Below, piece by piece: positions 37,901 to 48,830 of a DNA stretch of 64,000 nucleotides. The position numbers were made by a program, and so were the translations under genes. This stretch comes from Hormiphora californensis (taxonomy: Eukaryota; Ctenophora; Tentaculata; Cydippida; Pleurobrachiidae). The stretch is from positions 4,547,614 to 4,611,613 of the forward strand of contig CM035358.1 in the NCBI GenBank assembly GCA_020137815.1, written 5' to 3'. Each line of letters begins with the position of its first letter. Position 1 is the first letter of the stretch. The notes below the pieces were generated by a model. It saw only the letters and a program-made list of their open reading frames with translations, was not told the origin of the DNA and made no database searches.

Positions 37901-38990
37901 CTAGGCGGTTTTAAATATTATTTGAGTTTTTAATTTCCGTCCTGATTTATGTTTAATGACCTCTTTGATACAAAACTCCCTGATCATTTCAATTTCACTT
38001 CGTTTTGTTGGCAAAAAGACAAATAATCCCCTCGTTTTTTTCTAAAAACTATTTGCTTGTAATCATCTCGATTTTCCCAAAAAGTCAACACCTTCCCACG
38101 TTAATCGCAGGTAGGAGAAGAAGAATACAGAACGATAGAAGATGAATTCAGGGCTGAAGTCTGTAAGGTTCCTTCCTATCACACCATTCGAATATCAATC
38201 ATTGAAAAGGTTTGTCACTCGCCCGTGTTCTTTTCTAATTTCCTCGACGCCCCTCAGTGTTTCTTAACACTCATTTTCTCCACTATTATAGCCGAACCCC
38301 AAGAAAGCAAATCAACTACTAACATCCTTTAATGTTCGCTGTAACGCTCTCCGGGATCCAAACCTACGGACGAGACTGTACTACTGTGGGGGAAAGGCAG
38401 GGACCCTTCACAGGATTTTGCGGGAAGGTTTCCAGGCGAAAGACATGGTAGCGGGTGATTATGGGGTTGGTCTCTACTTTACCCAGAATCCAGTTCGGGC
38501 AATGCAGTACTCTGAGCCGGGTTTGTTGTTGCTCTGTGAGGTTGGCATAGGAATGGCCGAGTCTGTCCTGAAAATGGATAAAAGCAGGTTGGTGTGGCGC
38601 GCGGTAACGTAGATAAAGTTGAAATTTCCAGTTGTTAGCAGTGTTTGTACTAGATGCGGTGCGCGCGACATCACAGTTGCTACGCGACACTGCAGTAGGA
38701 TCATAGCAACTCTGAGACACTCTGTACATTCTTGCAGAAATAGGCCTCCAGTTGGATACGATTCAGTGCTCACTGGTGATAGAAATGTAGATCATGTTGG
38801 AATTTACAGCCACCAAAGGCACAACGAGCTTCAGTATCTCATATTTGATAGCACACAGGTAAGGAGGCGTTTGTTTACAACATTGCAAAAATTAAAAATG
38901 GATAACTTATAAAAGTACAGACAAAACAGATCAATATCTTTCCATTTCTTTCAGGCGATACCGCTCTACCTACTGTGCTTCAACATTTAG
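34917..38990 (+). CDS. GNAT acetyltransferase-PARP catalytic domain fusion protein
   Basis: Exons: 34917-35014, 35123-35243, 35393-~35470 (end unclear), ~35806-35835, 36294-36404, 36559-36727, 36820-37003, 37226-37395, 37482-37574, 37659-37799, 38111-38209, 38292-38587, 38738-38858, 38955-38990. Phases agree from 36294 on. After an acidic region (SSDDGSDDDDNEHY), LTLLAVRKKFRKLGIGRQLL and SYVDPGATVFFLRNGFSSD are GNAT motifs A and B (acetyl-CoA binding). A coiled-coil linker follows. Then LYYCGGKAGTLHRILREGF, GDYGVGLYFTQNPVRAMQYS and NELQYLIFDSTQAIPLYLL form a PARP-type ADP-ribosyltransferase fold. By eye the usual H-Y-E triad reads C-Y-Q, so transfer chemistry may be altered or lost. Exons 3-4 lie in a homopolymer-rich, probably poorly sequenced patch. 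The start ATG is the first one after an in-frame stop, and upstream exons are possible. Confidence 0.8.
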
Positions 38991-39213
38991 TAATCGGACA
39001 ATTTACATTAATAGATACTGGACAGGGTTGCATGTCTCCAGATTCCCAGAATCGTTTCTCTTTCTGTGTGTATATACTTTCGTGCGATTTATGTGCGTGT
39101 TTTATTTGATAAATTTTATTCTTTCTCAGGAGAATTTAGTAATTTTTCCCATTTTCCAACCCCGACGACATAATAACATCTCGGATCTCCCTCACACGAC
39201 TCTATTTCTAGCA

Positions 39214-40111
39214 ATGGCAGAAGTTCACATTATAGGAACACTCGATGGTGGGGAGGGATTCTCTTCTCCTAATCTCTCCTGTAAATGGTCTTTTGAGGTT
39301 GGCGGGGCATGGAAACTTCTGGAAGGATTGAGGGACGGCCAGACACAAGTTGACCACCCGATAGATGAAGGAAGGGCACATTGGGCACACCCTATTGACC
39401 TACATTATGCAATTAAGGGCATACAAGGGTGGCCTAAAATTTCGGTTCAGGTACAAAAATAACCACACTGTTTTGTGATATGCTTCTTTGTTCGATCATC
39501 ACCTCGCCTGTAAATCATACCATGTCCCAAGTCCCACTTTCCATAATTTTCCCATCATTCAGGTGTTTTGTGAAGACATGTATGGTAGGACACAGCTGGT
39601 TGGGTATGGGTTCACCCACCTCCCTACTGCTCCTGGGCTCCACCGGATAACATGCCCCACTTGGCAACTATCAGGTGTGTTGTGTTCCCCATACTCCTCA
39701 GTCCCCCCCCCTATCTGGCTGGCACCGCTGACCCCATCTGAGCGCACTATCCCCCCCCCCCAATCAAATCTGGCCGCCAGACAGTCTCCCTATACAATTC
39801 ATCGGTTTAGTAGGAACTGTTATAAAAGGAGCTCTGAATAAATATCTGAGGTTTATCTAAGAATACGATGAGAATAAAAGAGAACCAATTGTCCTAGTAT
39901 AGAGAAACCTTTCAAACCCTGTCTTCCTTTAGGTAGTACAATGGAGCAAGTTCAATCATATTTCATTGGCAGTGGACCCCAACTTCTATCGGAAGACCTA
40001 ATCAGTTCAGGAGCAGACAGATACAGATTACAAACCATCGCTTCAGGGACTGTTTACTTATCTCTCTACATAGTCACGAGAAACTTTTCCAAATTTGGTA
40101 TTGATGCCTAG
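39214..40111 (+). CDS. B9D2: B9 domain-containing protein 2, ciliary transition zone
   Basis: Three exons (39214-39450, 39563-39674, 39933-40111) give exactly 175 residues, the length of human B9D2. The whole protein is one B9 (C2-like) domain: MAEVHIIGTLDG, CKWSFEVGGAWKLLEGLRDG, QTQVDHPI, AHWAHPIDLHYAIKGIQGWP, QLVGYGFTHLPTAPGLH, GSGPQLLSEDLISSGADRYR, RNFSKFGIDA. B9D2 acts with B9D1 and MKS1 in the tectonic/MKS complex that gates membrane proteins at the base of cilia. The start is only 223 bp downstream of the GNAT-PARP stop on the same strand. The second intron carries a fragment of the TCTGAGCGCACTG repeat. The 3' end runs into the convergent gene at 40388. Confidence 0.97.
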
Positions 40112-40352
40112 TTATTGGTTTCTTGTTTTTATCCTTTTGATAGTTAGAGTGGTAGGGAGATAGTTTGTGTTGTGACGTTTGGTACATACTGACTGTATTT
40201 GAATCATGGTATTGTTGTCTACATGACCGCTGGTCGGACCGCATGATGACGTAATATCGGGCATGATGACGTAATTATTATTTTATTCAATTGTGTATAT
40301 AAACCTGTTTATGTTATTGCAACCCTTAGAAAAGAGTTTAAAATTCAATGTA

Positions 40353-40373
40353 AATAAAATAATTTAAAATAAA
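40353..40373 (+). terminator. B9D2 polyadenylation signals
   Basis: Two AATAAA hexamers (40353-40358 and 40368-40373) lie about 250 bp after the B9D2 stop and end 15 bp before the stop codon of the convergent gene. That gene's own nearest AATAAA on the minus strand is at 40287-40282, so the two 3' UTRs are predicted to overlap by about 100 bp. Confidence 0.65.
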
Positions 40374-40387
40374 GTTTTTAATATCAC

Positions 40388-43300
40388 TCAGTGATGATCA
40401 CTGATGCTGTGCATACTGAGAACCGTTTCCTCCAGTTCGCCGTCATTTCGGAAGTGCCTCCGTCCTCGATCTCGAGTATTGGCCGTCTCAGTCGTCCCAG
40501 GATCCATTTTGGGAGGGCTGGCACTGTCCGAGGACCAGGGCAGACGGAAAAATATCCCGTACTTCTTTGCACACATCCTGTAGGGATGGAGGGTGGTCAA
40601 TTGCGTAAGGTTATTGTTAGATATTTAGCTATGATGGCAGACATGATTTACTTTAAAATTAGGTCCATTTAGGAAACAACATCAGTCCTTACCCGGTGAT
40701 AGCGATTAGCATGAGCAGTGTACCCACTCCAGATACAATCCACAACCAATGAACGAAAGGGGTGGAGTCCGTCTTGAAGAATGTCGGCATACCCGGGGCA
40801 TGGGCGTCCTGGACCCACCCTGATTCCGCTAAGTAGGTTTTCTAGGAAAGCGAAGTAGTGTGAGTATGATGGGTTGGTTAGAATCTTAATCGATCACGGA
40901 TAGGAGGATAAAATGGGAAAATAGTGGGTTGATATTGGCAGCTCAATTGTATATGTTTACAAACCTGTCCAGCAGAGACAACCCCGATCAGGAAAAGCCC
41001 ATAATAACTTCCGGCGTCGAGCTTCCCATTTTTATACCGGCCATAAGTCCGTTCATCTCCAACAGTCCAGTCATACGGAATTGAGTTTCCCTTAAACTCT
41101 GCACTAATCCAAGGCTCCTCAAATGCTCCATTATCCGAGTAGTCCAGCAGCTGAAATTATAGAGAGATCGAGAGCTTGAAAATTTTTTGTTTTTTCAGTA
41201 TACAAGAACAAGTTATTTCTGGGGAAGTGGAGATGACATCTCTTTAGACTTACCCTGGTGTCCATGTATTGAGATGGCCGACTTTTGTCAAAGATGGGCT
41301 GTCCCACTACATTAGTTCTCAACTTTACCACAGCGACCAGCCACTGTCTGTCGAGATAATATGAAATCAAAAAATGTGGTAACTCTAAACAATTTGTGAA
41401 TTATATTGATTGAGGTTGGAATAAAGTTTTATGTTCTAGCCAGTAACCCTCCTTTACATTTGTACGGAAGGAGGGTCGAGCAAGGCAAGGAATAAAGAGA
41501 GAATTCCCATATTTGGTAAACTCACGTGACACCGTGGAAGTGGCCGTGGGATAGGTGAACAGTAAAGGAGGAAGAACTCCGCCCAGTTGTGGTTGTCTTG
41601 AAAACGGGAATTCGCACACTGATCTCCTTTCCATTTTCATCCAGGAATTTTGTCTTTTTCTCGGGATCGACTGGTATAACTTGGTTCCTTTGTTTGTCCT
41701 GAAGATAGGGATAAGAAATAATAAAAATAAAAATTAAATGGAAGTACAACTGTTACAGTTGCAGTGCAGTTTGCACGAAGGGTTAATCACGGCGCTGGCA
41801 AGCGCAAAGGTGGCCATCCCCCCTCAACTGAAGTTGATGGAACACAAACCTTTTGATCATCAGGTTTATCGGGTTGATCATCAGTTTTATCCCCAGTTCC
41901 TCCACCATCAATATTATTTTTCTTCTTGTCGCGATTTCCCTCGATTTCATCATCTTTCTCTTTCAAAATGTCCTCTATCGCTCCATCAATAGCGATTAGA
42001 TCAAGTTCAGGGATTTCGGGGTCAGAAGGCAGGTCAGGAGAGGGATTGTACCAATGAGCATCGTCGGAGGTCCATTCTTTGGGTCGGTGGACAATTCCAT
42101 GCCGGATACCATCTGCTACCTCGATCCATTCTGTACCTTCACCATTTCTCACTTCCTTCTTTTGGTCATCTTTTTCATTATCGTTCTGCCCACTTTCCTT
42201 TCCGTTTTCTTCATCATTATATTTTTCTTCTCCCTCGTCTTTGTCGCAATCCTTCTCTTGGTCTTCTTCCTCATTCTGCTCATCTTCTTTTTCCTCTCCA
42301 CCATCTTCCCCACCCTCCTCCTTTTCGTTTTGGCTTTCATCCCCGTCTAAAATCTCTTCATCGGTATCGTTGTCTACGCCATTATAATTTTCTTCTCCCT
42401 CGTTCTCTTCGCCATCATTCTTTCTATCTTCTTCCTCATTCTGCTTCTCTTCTTTTTTCTCTCCACCATCTTCCCCGCTTTCATCCCCATCTATAATCTC
42501 TTCATCGTTGTCTACATCATCACTTTCATCTTCGTCATTCCCACTTTCCTTCTCTTTTTTATTTTCATTCTGCTTGTCTTCGTTTTCCTCTGTACCATTT
42601 TCTTCTGTAGTATTTTCTTCTGTACTATTTTCCTCGTTGTCCTGATTATTTTCTTGATCCTCACCTTCATTTTCTTTCCCCTTTTTATCATCCGGGATAT
42701 CCCATCCTTCATTTTCGTCCCACTTTTTATCATCCCATCCTTCATTTTCGTCCCCCTTTTTATCATCGGCATCCCATCCTTCGTTCTTCTCTCCATCTTC
42801 TTCTTTGTTATCCTTCTTCTTTTCCTTTTTACCCTTGCCCTTCTTTTTCTTTTTCTCCTTCTTGCCTTTACCCTTTTTCTCCTTTTTCTGTTTCTTCCCT
42901 TTCTTCTTTCCCTCTTTATTGTCCTTCTTTCCCTTGCTCTTCTTTTTCTTCCCCTTCTTGTCGTTACCTCCCTTTTTCTTTTTTTGCTTCTCCCCTTTCT
43001 TCTTTCCTTCGCTCTCCTTTTTCTTCTTTTCCTTGCCCTTTCCATCTTTTTTCTTCTGTTTCTTCCCTTCTTTTTTCTCCTTTCCACGGTTTCCCTTTTT
43101 CTTACCCTTCTCCTTCTTGCCGTTACCTTTGCTCTCCTTCTTTTTCTGTTTGTTTCCTTTCTTCTTTCCCTCTTTATTGTCCTTCTTTCCCTTGCTCTTA
43201 TTTTTCTTCTTCTTATCCTGTTTATCCTTCTTTCCCTTTTTATCCTTGTTCTTTTTATCCTTCTTCTTTTTGTCCTTCTTTCCCTTTTTGTCCTTCTTTC

Positions 43301-43728
43301 CCTTTTTGTCCTTCTTTTTATCCTTTCCATTGTGATGGTGACCAACTGAAAATGATCCTACCACATTCCCATTCATTCTTGTCTGTTCCAAAGTTTCCCT
43401 GACGGCCTGATCGACTCTGTAAAAAGGAACATCCCGTATAAGTCGGGGCAAGTGGTTCCACGTATGTAGACCTTCCAGAGGTCCCCTAACGGGTGTTTTC
43501 ACAGGATCCGACTCAAGAACTGAAGTTCTGGACCGTTTTGACTCATGGTGGGGGTTGTCTGCTTGTGTGTGCGACAGCAAACCTGATTCAAAAAAAAGAT
43601 CAAATAATACTAATAGAGAGAATCTATGTTATAACAGATCGGAATTCGGAAAAGAAAATAAGGTGGGGGTGTGAAAAAATGATGTCCATACCTGTGCCGA
43701 GAAGCACAAAGATCCACAATGCCAGCAT
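40388..43728 (-). CDS. Signal-anchored polyampholyte membrane protein with RPTP-like FN3 stem
   Basis: Seven exons (43728-43692, 43582-41850, 41698-41526, 41347-41254, 41150-40965, 40841-40693, 40577-40388), all in phase, give 853 residues. A signal peptide (MLALWIFVLLGTG) leads to ~80 ordinary residues. Then come ~200 residues of lysine-rich repeats (KKDKKGKKDK, KGKKDNKEGKKKG) and ~250 of acidic Glu/Asp/Asn-rich sequence (DDKKGDENEGWDD, EENTTEENGTEEN). A folded stretch with FTVGDERTYG-type sequence (WTVGDERTYGRYKNGKLDAG) recalls the membrane-proximal fibronectin-III-like stem of receptor tyrosine phosphatases. It is followed by one TM helix (FVHWLWIVSGVGTLLMLIAI) and a ~65-residue cytosolic tail without a catalytic domain. 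The basic-then-acidic ectodomain suggests binding of mineral, glycan or polyanion, which is inference only. I do not recognise an orthologue. Confidence 0.75.
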
Positions 43729-44551
43729 CACGGGTTGAAGAAGATAATTCTCTCAGGACTGAGTTGGACGAGAAGAGAGAAATAAACTTGCACGTGCAGT
43801 ATCTCATCTCCCATGGTCACACACCTGCAAACAGTGATTTTAGAGCTTTAACACGGGCTCCTAGCTGCACGTGCAACTAACCACCCATCTTCACTACATG
43901 GACGACCGAAGAGGCCGCCCACCCATCTCGTCTGGATTTTGTGAGCTTATTCCATTTGTCACTCTTTGGGGCCCTTGTCAGAACACATTCTGACCGTGGG
44001 AAAATCTTGGACCAATGCGCGCTCCAAAACCCGTCACATTTATGCTGAGGATTGGTGCTTTGCGCGTTGCAGCGACCATTTCTGCTAGTCCAATGTGCGC
44101 AATTTAGCACACTTCAGAGTGTAAGTTGGGGGAAACGTCAAAACTCGAATAATTTGTGTTTTTGTAAGTAATGAATTATTTTAGCTTTCAATATGTACAA
44201 AAGTCAAAAGATAAATATTTACACGGATAGTATTAAGATTTGTAAGAGTGAATTTTCAAACATTAAACTGTAAAACGGGGTGGACTTGATTGGTTCTCTC
44301 TTGCTTGAAAAAAGGAGAGTGAAATGACGTAATCAACTCGACTACACAGCAAGAATAATAGCATTGATTAATTCACTTCTCAGATAGCTCTCTATTTAAA
44401 TACAAAAGTAACAAGCAAAAATAACCCACTTTCAGATTTACACACGCAAAAATAAAGAATAGTCTTTGGGGATGGGATGAGTGTCTTTTTTCGCACAGAA
44501 ATTGTCAGATATATCATTTGTCCTTTTATCATTTCCTATTTCCATCTCCCT
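43729..44551. other. Intergenic between RSU1 and membrane protein gene
   Basis: No exon is seen. Two inverted CCAAT motifs sit in similar contexts (GGACCAATGCGCGC near 44011 and GTCCAATGTGCGC near 44090), about 280-370 bp upstream of the minus-strand membrane protein start. They are possible NF-Y sites. The rest is AT-rich 3' flank of RSU1. Confidence 0.4.
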
Positions 44552-45204
44552 TTATTTCTTCTGGCCCTTTCTGCTCTTCTTCAGCGTTTTGTCCTTCTGC
44601 GCCGAGTTAGCGTCCAAGGGTGCCACACTGGCCAGTACCTTCTCGTATTCGGGCGAGGCCAGGAATTTCCAAAGGTTTTCCAGTTTTCCTGTGTCTATCT
44701 GCTTTTGTAGCTCCTCGTTAAACGGGTTTCCTGAGAGAGAGAGGGTGGGTGTTAAAAACGAGGGACAATGATCTTGAATCTATATGAGCAAGAAAAAGCC
44801 AAGAATTCAAAACAGAATTGTCATTGAAAACAATTTTTTTCAGACTATCAAAAAACAATATCTACCTTCAGCTCGGAAGACGTTTTTAGGGTTGGTTAGG
44901 TCAGTAAGAGTTAGTTCCACAGGGAGGAATACTAGGAAGTTGTTCTGAACCAACAACTCATTCAACTTGGTTAGCTGACCTGAGAGGGGAGAGGGAGAAT
45001 TAGAGAGATACATTCTAAGAGATGAATTCATAGGGCCTAGGGCCCCAATTCACACTGATAAAATGAATGTAATTGATTTGGAAGGAGTGTGCGTGTAGTG
45101 ACAATATTTCTAGAGACTGGCCTTGTTGCTTTCAAGCTGCAATAAGACAGGCTATTTCGGCAGCAACTTTAATTCAATAATGGACATTTTATCTCCCTCT
45201 CTCC

Positions 45205-45278
<74 letters not shown>

Positions 45279-46447
45279 TGTCTCTCTCTCTCTCTATGCA
45301 GTTACAGTTGTAAGACTCGTGAACTGTGTACTGCGCTTCAGTTGTGTATACGGAACTGCAGCAGTGTAAAGCAGCTTGTGAAGACAAACGTCAAACAGTC
45401 AGACTCGTGAACAGCAAATCGCCCAAAAATTGATAACTGTACGAGTTTTTATACTCGGACAAACAAAACATCGTTTATCCGATAGATACTAGCGGGTACT
45501 CACCAATAGATGCGGGTAGTTCCGTCAACTCGTTGTCCCTTAGAGATAGGATCTGGAGGTTTTTCAGTGTCGCAATTTCCTCAGGCATCTTCTTGAAATC
45601 GTTATCTCCAATATACAAGGCCCTGAATGAGATGGGATTACCAAAAACAAAAAAGATATGGGTAGAAAAGGCTCCATATCGGGCAAGTATGAGGAAAATT
45701 TGAAAGAATCATCAAGAGAATAGGGCACATCTAATTATATTTTTGACTACAAACTAACCTAAACAATAAACGTAAACTAACCTGAGCGTGTTAAGATAAT
45801 GGAAGTTGTTAGGTAGCTCTTTCAGGTTATTATAAGTAACATCCAAGACTTGAAGAACGGGGCAGGCACCAAAACCACGGGGCAGCTCCCAGAGACGGTT
45901 CACTGCAACGTTCAGATGCTTCAACTTCTACAGGAAGAGAGAAAGGGGTTGTTACCGATGGAGAGGATATAATAATAACTGGGAATTAACAGTACACCTT
46001 ATATCCTGGATTCAACTCGTATATATTATGGATTATGAATTTACAATTTAGGCCAAATTCTAGTTAGGAGATACCATACCTGAAGATCGTTGATGGAAGC
46101 AGGTAGAGATTCGAGGTGATTGTTGAACAGGTTCAGAGATTCCAAGTTCTTGATCTCAGAAATCGTTGTTGGAAGATTGGTCAGCTTGTTGTGGGACAAC
46201 GTGATACGAGTTAGGTTTTTCAGCCGAGACAGAGTTGAAATATACTCAGTTATATCGGAGATACTGGAAGGGAAAAAGAGGGAGTTAGATCATTTTAAAG
46301 GTTAACAATCAAAGGCCTAAAAACTGGTGCAAATCCTTAATTCAAAATGTGGCAAGTGGTTCTAACTTACTTTCTGTCACACAAATCCACATCAGATCCC
46401 TGAGCGGTGTTTGCATCATCAATGACCTTCTTGATGGACTTGTGCAT
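44552..46447 (-). CDS. RSU1: Ras suppressor protein 1, leucine-rich repeat
   Basis: Six exons (46447-46371, 46263-46080, 45927-45782, 45622-45504, 44979-44866, 44730-44552) in phase give 272 residues, against 277 in human RSU1. The N-terminus MHKSIKKVIDDANTAQGSD leads into at least seven leucine-rich repeats of about 23 residues (ITLSHNKLTNLPTTISEIKN, LNLFNNHLESLPASINDLQ, VLDVTYNNLKELPNNFHYL, ALYIGDNDFKKMPEEIATLK, ILSLRDNELTELPASIGQL). A C-terminal cap follows (NPFNEELQKQIDTGKLENLW) and a lysine-rich tail. RSU1 binds PINCH in the ILK-PINCH-parvin complex at integrin adhesions. The repeat order, spacing and asparagine ladder match that family closely. Confidence 0.93.
45187..45296. repeat. CT microsatellite in RSU1 intron
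   Basis: An almost pure CT run lies in the intron between exons 45622-45504 and 44979-44866. It accounts for the SLSLSL and RERERE frames here. Confidence 0.9.
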
Positions 46448-46689
46448 ACTGAGCGCTAGAATAAAAGAGGTGATGGTTAAACAGGTAACAGACAAGAGTC
46501 GAAAGAAAGGATATTGTGATCTAAGAGACAGGCCGGGGTTGTGTGACATTAACATTGCAAGCACAAAGCAGGGGTATAAAAGTGATAGGATAATAAAGCC
46601 GGGGTTGTGTGGAAAGATAGCTAACTAGGTGTGTTGTAGTGAGCTATTCAATGTGATGACAGGAGTTTCATGTTACACTCAAGATAGCA

Positions 46690-46736
<47 letters not shown>

Positions 46737-46932
46737 AGAGAGAGAGAGAGAAATAGAGCGAGAGAATAAAAGCCAAAGAGAGGAAAGGGGAACCGGGGAT
46801 GAACTAGACAGGAAGTTACATAGAGGTAGGGAATTGGAAAAAAGGGGACCAGGGTCGATAGAAAAACACATTGATTTCTTTTTCAATAAATAAAAAGCGC
46901 CAGAAGCCACTAAAAAACGTCCCACGCCAGAT
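46448..46932. other. RSU1 upstream flank and RPL12 3' flank
   Basis: Both genes are on the minus strand, so this is the RSU1 promoter side and the RPL12 transcript end. It contains a GA run at about 46693-46755 and no recognisable exon. Confidence 0.5.
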
Positions 46933-47698
46933 CTATTCCTCGGGAATCTCGATATCTCCCTCGTTAATGGCATCAATGATGTCGTGTGGTTTCTGCCCGT
47001 CCACTGTGCATCCAACACTCTGGGCAGTACCAAGGATCTCCTTGCAGGTGCCAGAGAGATGTCGAGCACCGGATCGGGGTCGCATTGTCCTGGCGATCTC
47101 GATGATATCATCGATTGTAATGTTACCGCTGTGCTGGATGTTCTTGACCTGTGGGAGTGAGAAGGGAGTGTCATGATACAGTATACATTAAAGTGATAGA
47201 AGAGATAATGTGTGCACTTGTAGCAGGCAATTTCCGGCTTTCGCATCTGATACAGCTCTGACAAAGATTTTAATATAAAATTAAATCTACTTCTACAGGA
47301 CTGCGTGAGACAACAGTATCAAAAAAGCAGGGAACATTTTATAATTTACGTTGGTGAAAAAGTATACCTCAAAAACGGGGAACAAGAACAAAAATCAGTA
47401 ACAGTAACACACATACCTTCTTCCTGTCCCTGTGGGGCTCCTTGAGTGCCCGGATAACGAGCGATCCAGCCGAGGGGACGACTGACACAGTAGCCTGCCT
47501 GTTCTGAATCTTCAACTCAACAGTAATCTTCAGGCCCTTCCAGGCAGTAGTTGCCTTGGCGATATCATCTCCCACCTTCTTGGGAGATAGACCGAGGGGA
47601 CCGATCTTGGGGGCGAGGGAGGAAGTGGCACCGACCTCTCCTCCTACCACCCTTAGGTACACATAGTTGATGGCAGTGGGATCGAACTTGGGTGGCAT
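46933..47698 (-). CDS. RPL12: 60S ribosomal protein L12 (uL11)
   Basis: Two exons (47698-47417 and 47148-46933) give 165 residues, the standard length. The sequence [60 protein letters not shown] and [20 protein letters not shown] is the conserved uL11 fold. Its N-terminal domain carries factor contacts of the P-stalk base, and its C-terminal domain binds 28S rRNA helices 43/44. The ATG lies just after an AG (GCAGCAG|CAATG), so a 5' UTR intron is likely. It follows RPL7 on the same strand, 409 bp from its stop. Confidence 0.98.
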
Positions 47699-48107
47699 TG
47701 CTGCTGCGAGATCGGGAGGGGAGGGATGGGTTAGTTGGAGGGGAGGGAGAGGGGGTGCAGTGCTGGATGGAGAGAGGTGTGGATGGGGTTTAATCCGACC
47801 ATTAACAAGGTTTTAAGTTGTTGCACCACCCACCCAGCACTGCCAGAAAGAGGGGAAGGTGGGGAGACTGGAATAGGAATTAGGATTGGAAAGGGGAAGA
47901 AGTTGGGGAGAAAAAGGTTAAGAAAAGATAGAAGGTCGGACAGAGTGATTAGATAGGATGGGAGGAGAGGAGTTAACTTGGATTTGGTTTGGAGATTACT
48001 CACTAACAATTGGGAGTTTTACTTGGATAGGGGAAGAAGAAACAGTAACATAAAAAGTCGATTGGATGTAATAAAAAGATTAAATAAAACCAGATCTGAG
48101 AAGCAGT
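47699..48107. other. RPL7-RPL12 intergenic
   Basis: The RPL12 promoter and 5' leader, presumably with a non-coding first exon, lie here directly behind the RPL7 stop. The stretch is G-rich in plus orientation. No further gene is seen. Confidence 0.5.
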
Positions 48108-48830
48108 TTAATTCATCTTGCGGACCATGTTGTTGATGAATCGTTCCCGGTTTCCGAAATCTCCACCCTCCACAAAGTGGTTGTTGATCTTCCTCAGACC
48201 TCCCTTCACACAGGACAGCTTGAAGTGCCACAGGAAGTTATTGGCCTGCTTGAAGTGGGGCCCAACGGTGAAAATCTCATGGATCAAGTCCTCCATGCTG
48301 GTGATTCCGTACTTGCCAAGAGACTCCTCGATGACACTGTTGTCGTTGATGGCGACCCTCTGTCCGTTGATCTTTCCGAAACCTCGCTTGTAGATCAGCT
48401 CTCGGACGGTCTTCAAGTTGGGGTATCCGAAGGTGATGAAAGGCTCGGCGATCCTGAGCATCTCTCTGCTGGATTTGTTCAACTTGACGAAAACTCCGTT
48501 GTTGATCTGCCTCAGCCTCATCAGCTTCATGATCTTCCTGGGCTTAGGGGGAATGTTGTTCACTCCCCTCAACCTGATAACAAAGGCAAGCTTAGCCTCG
48601 GCAGGGACATAGTAGTTTCCGTTGGCCTTGGCTTCACGGTCCAACCTGACCTCCTCTCGCTCAGCGGCCTCGTACTGTTTGTAGTACTGGGCGGTCCTCT
48701 TAACGAGTTCCCTCCTCTTGGCGGCCTTCAGGACCTTAATTTTCTTGTCTGTTGCGGCCTTCTTGGCGTGGATCTCAGCAGCTCGGGTCTCCTTCTTGAC
48801 GAGGGACGCGGGTTTGGCAGGAACGACCAT
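48108..48830 (-). CDS. RPL7: 60S ribosomal protein L7 (uL30)
   Basis: A single coding exon of 240 residues. The lysine-rich eukaryote-specific N-terminus ([19 protein letters not shown]) precedes the uL30 core ([39 protein letters not shown]) and the C-terminal [20 protein letters not shown], then [20 protein letters not shown]. This matches metazoan RPL7 throughout. An AG (GTTCTAG|CGCGATGG) directly before the start indicates that the first intron is in the 5' UTR, as is common for ribosomal genes. It is an intronless ORF yet has a conserved frame and lies beside RPL12, so it is the functional gene and not a processed copy. Confidence 0.98.
   Translation of the reverse strand: MVVPAKPASLVKKETRAAEIHAKKAATDKKIKVLKAAKRRELVKRTAQYYKQYEAAEREEVRLDREAKANGNYYVPAEAKLAFVIRLRGVNNIPPKPRKIMKLMRLRQINNGVFVKLNKSSREMLRIAEPFITFGYPNLKTVRELIYKRGFGKINGQRVAINDNSVIEESLGKYGITSMEDLIHEIFTVGPHFKQANNFLWHFKLSCVKGGLRKINNHFVEGGDFGNRERFINNMVRKMN

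Noticed and set aside
42512-43349. Large Arg/Lys- and Leu/Phe-rich frames overlapping the polyampholyte exon
   Set aside because: These are shadow frames of the lysine/glutamate codon repeats; only the frame joined in phase to six exons is kept.
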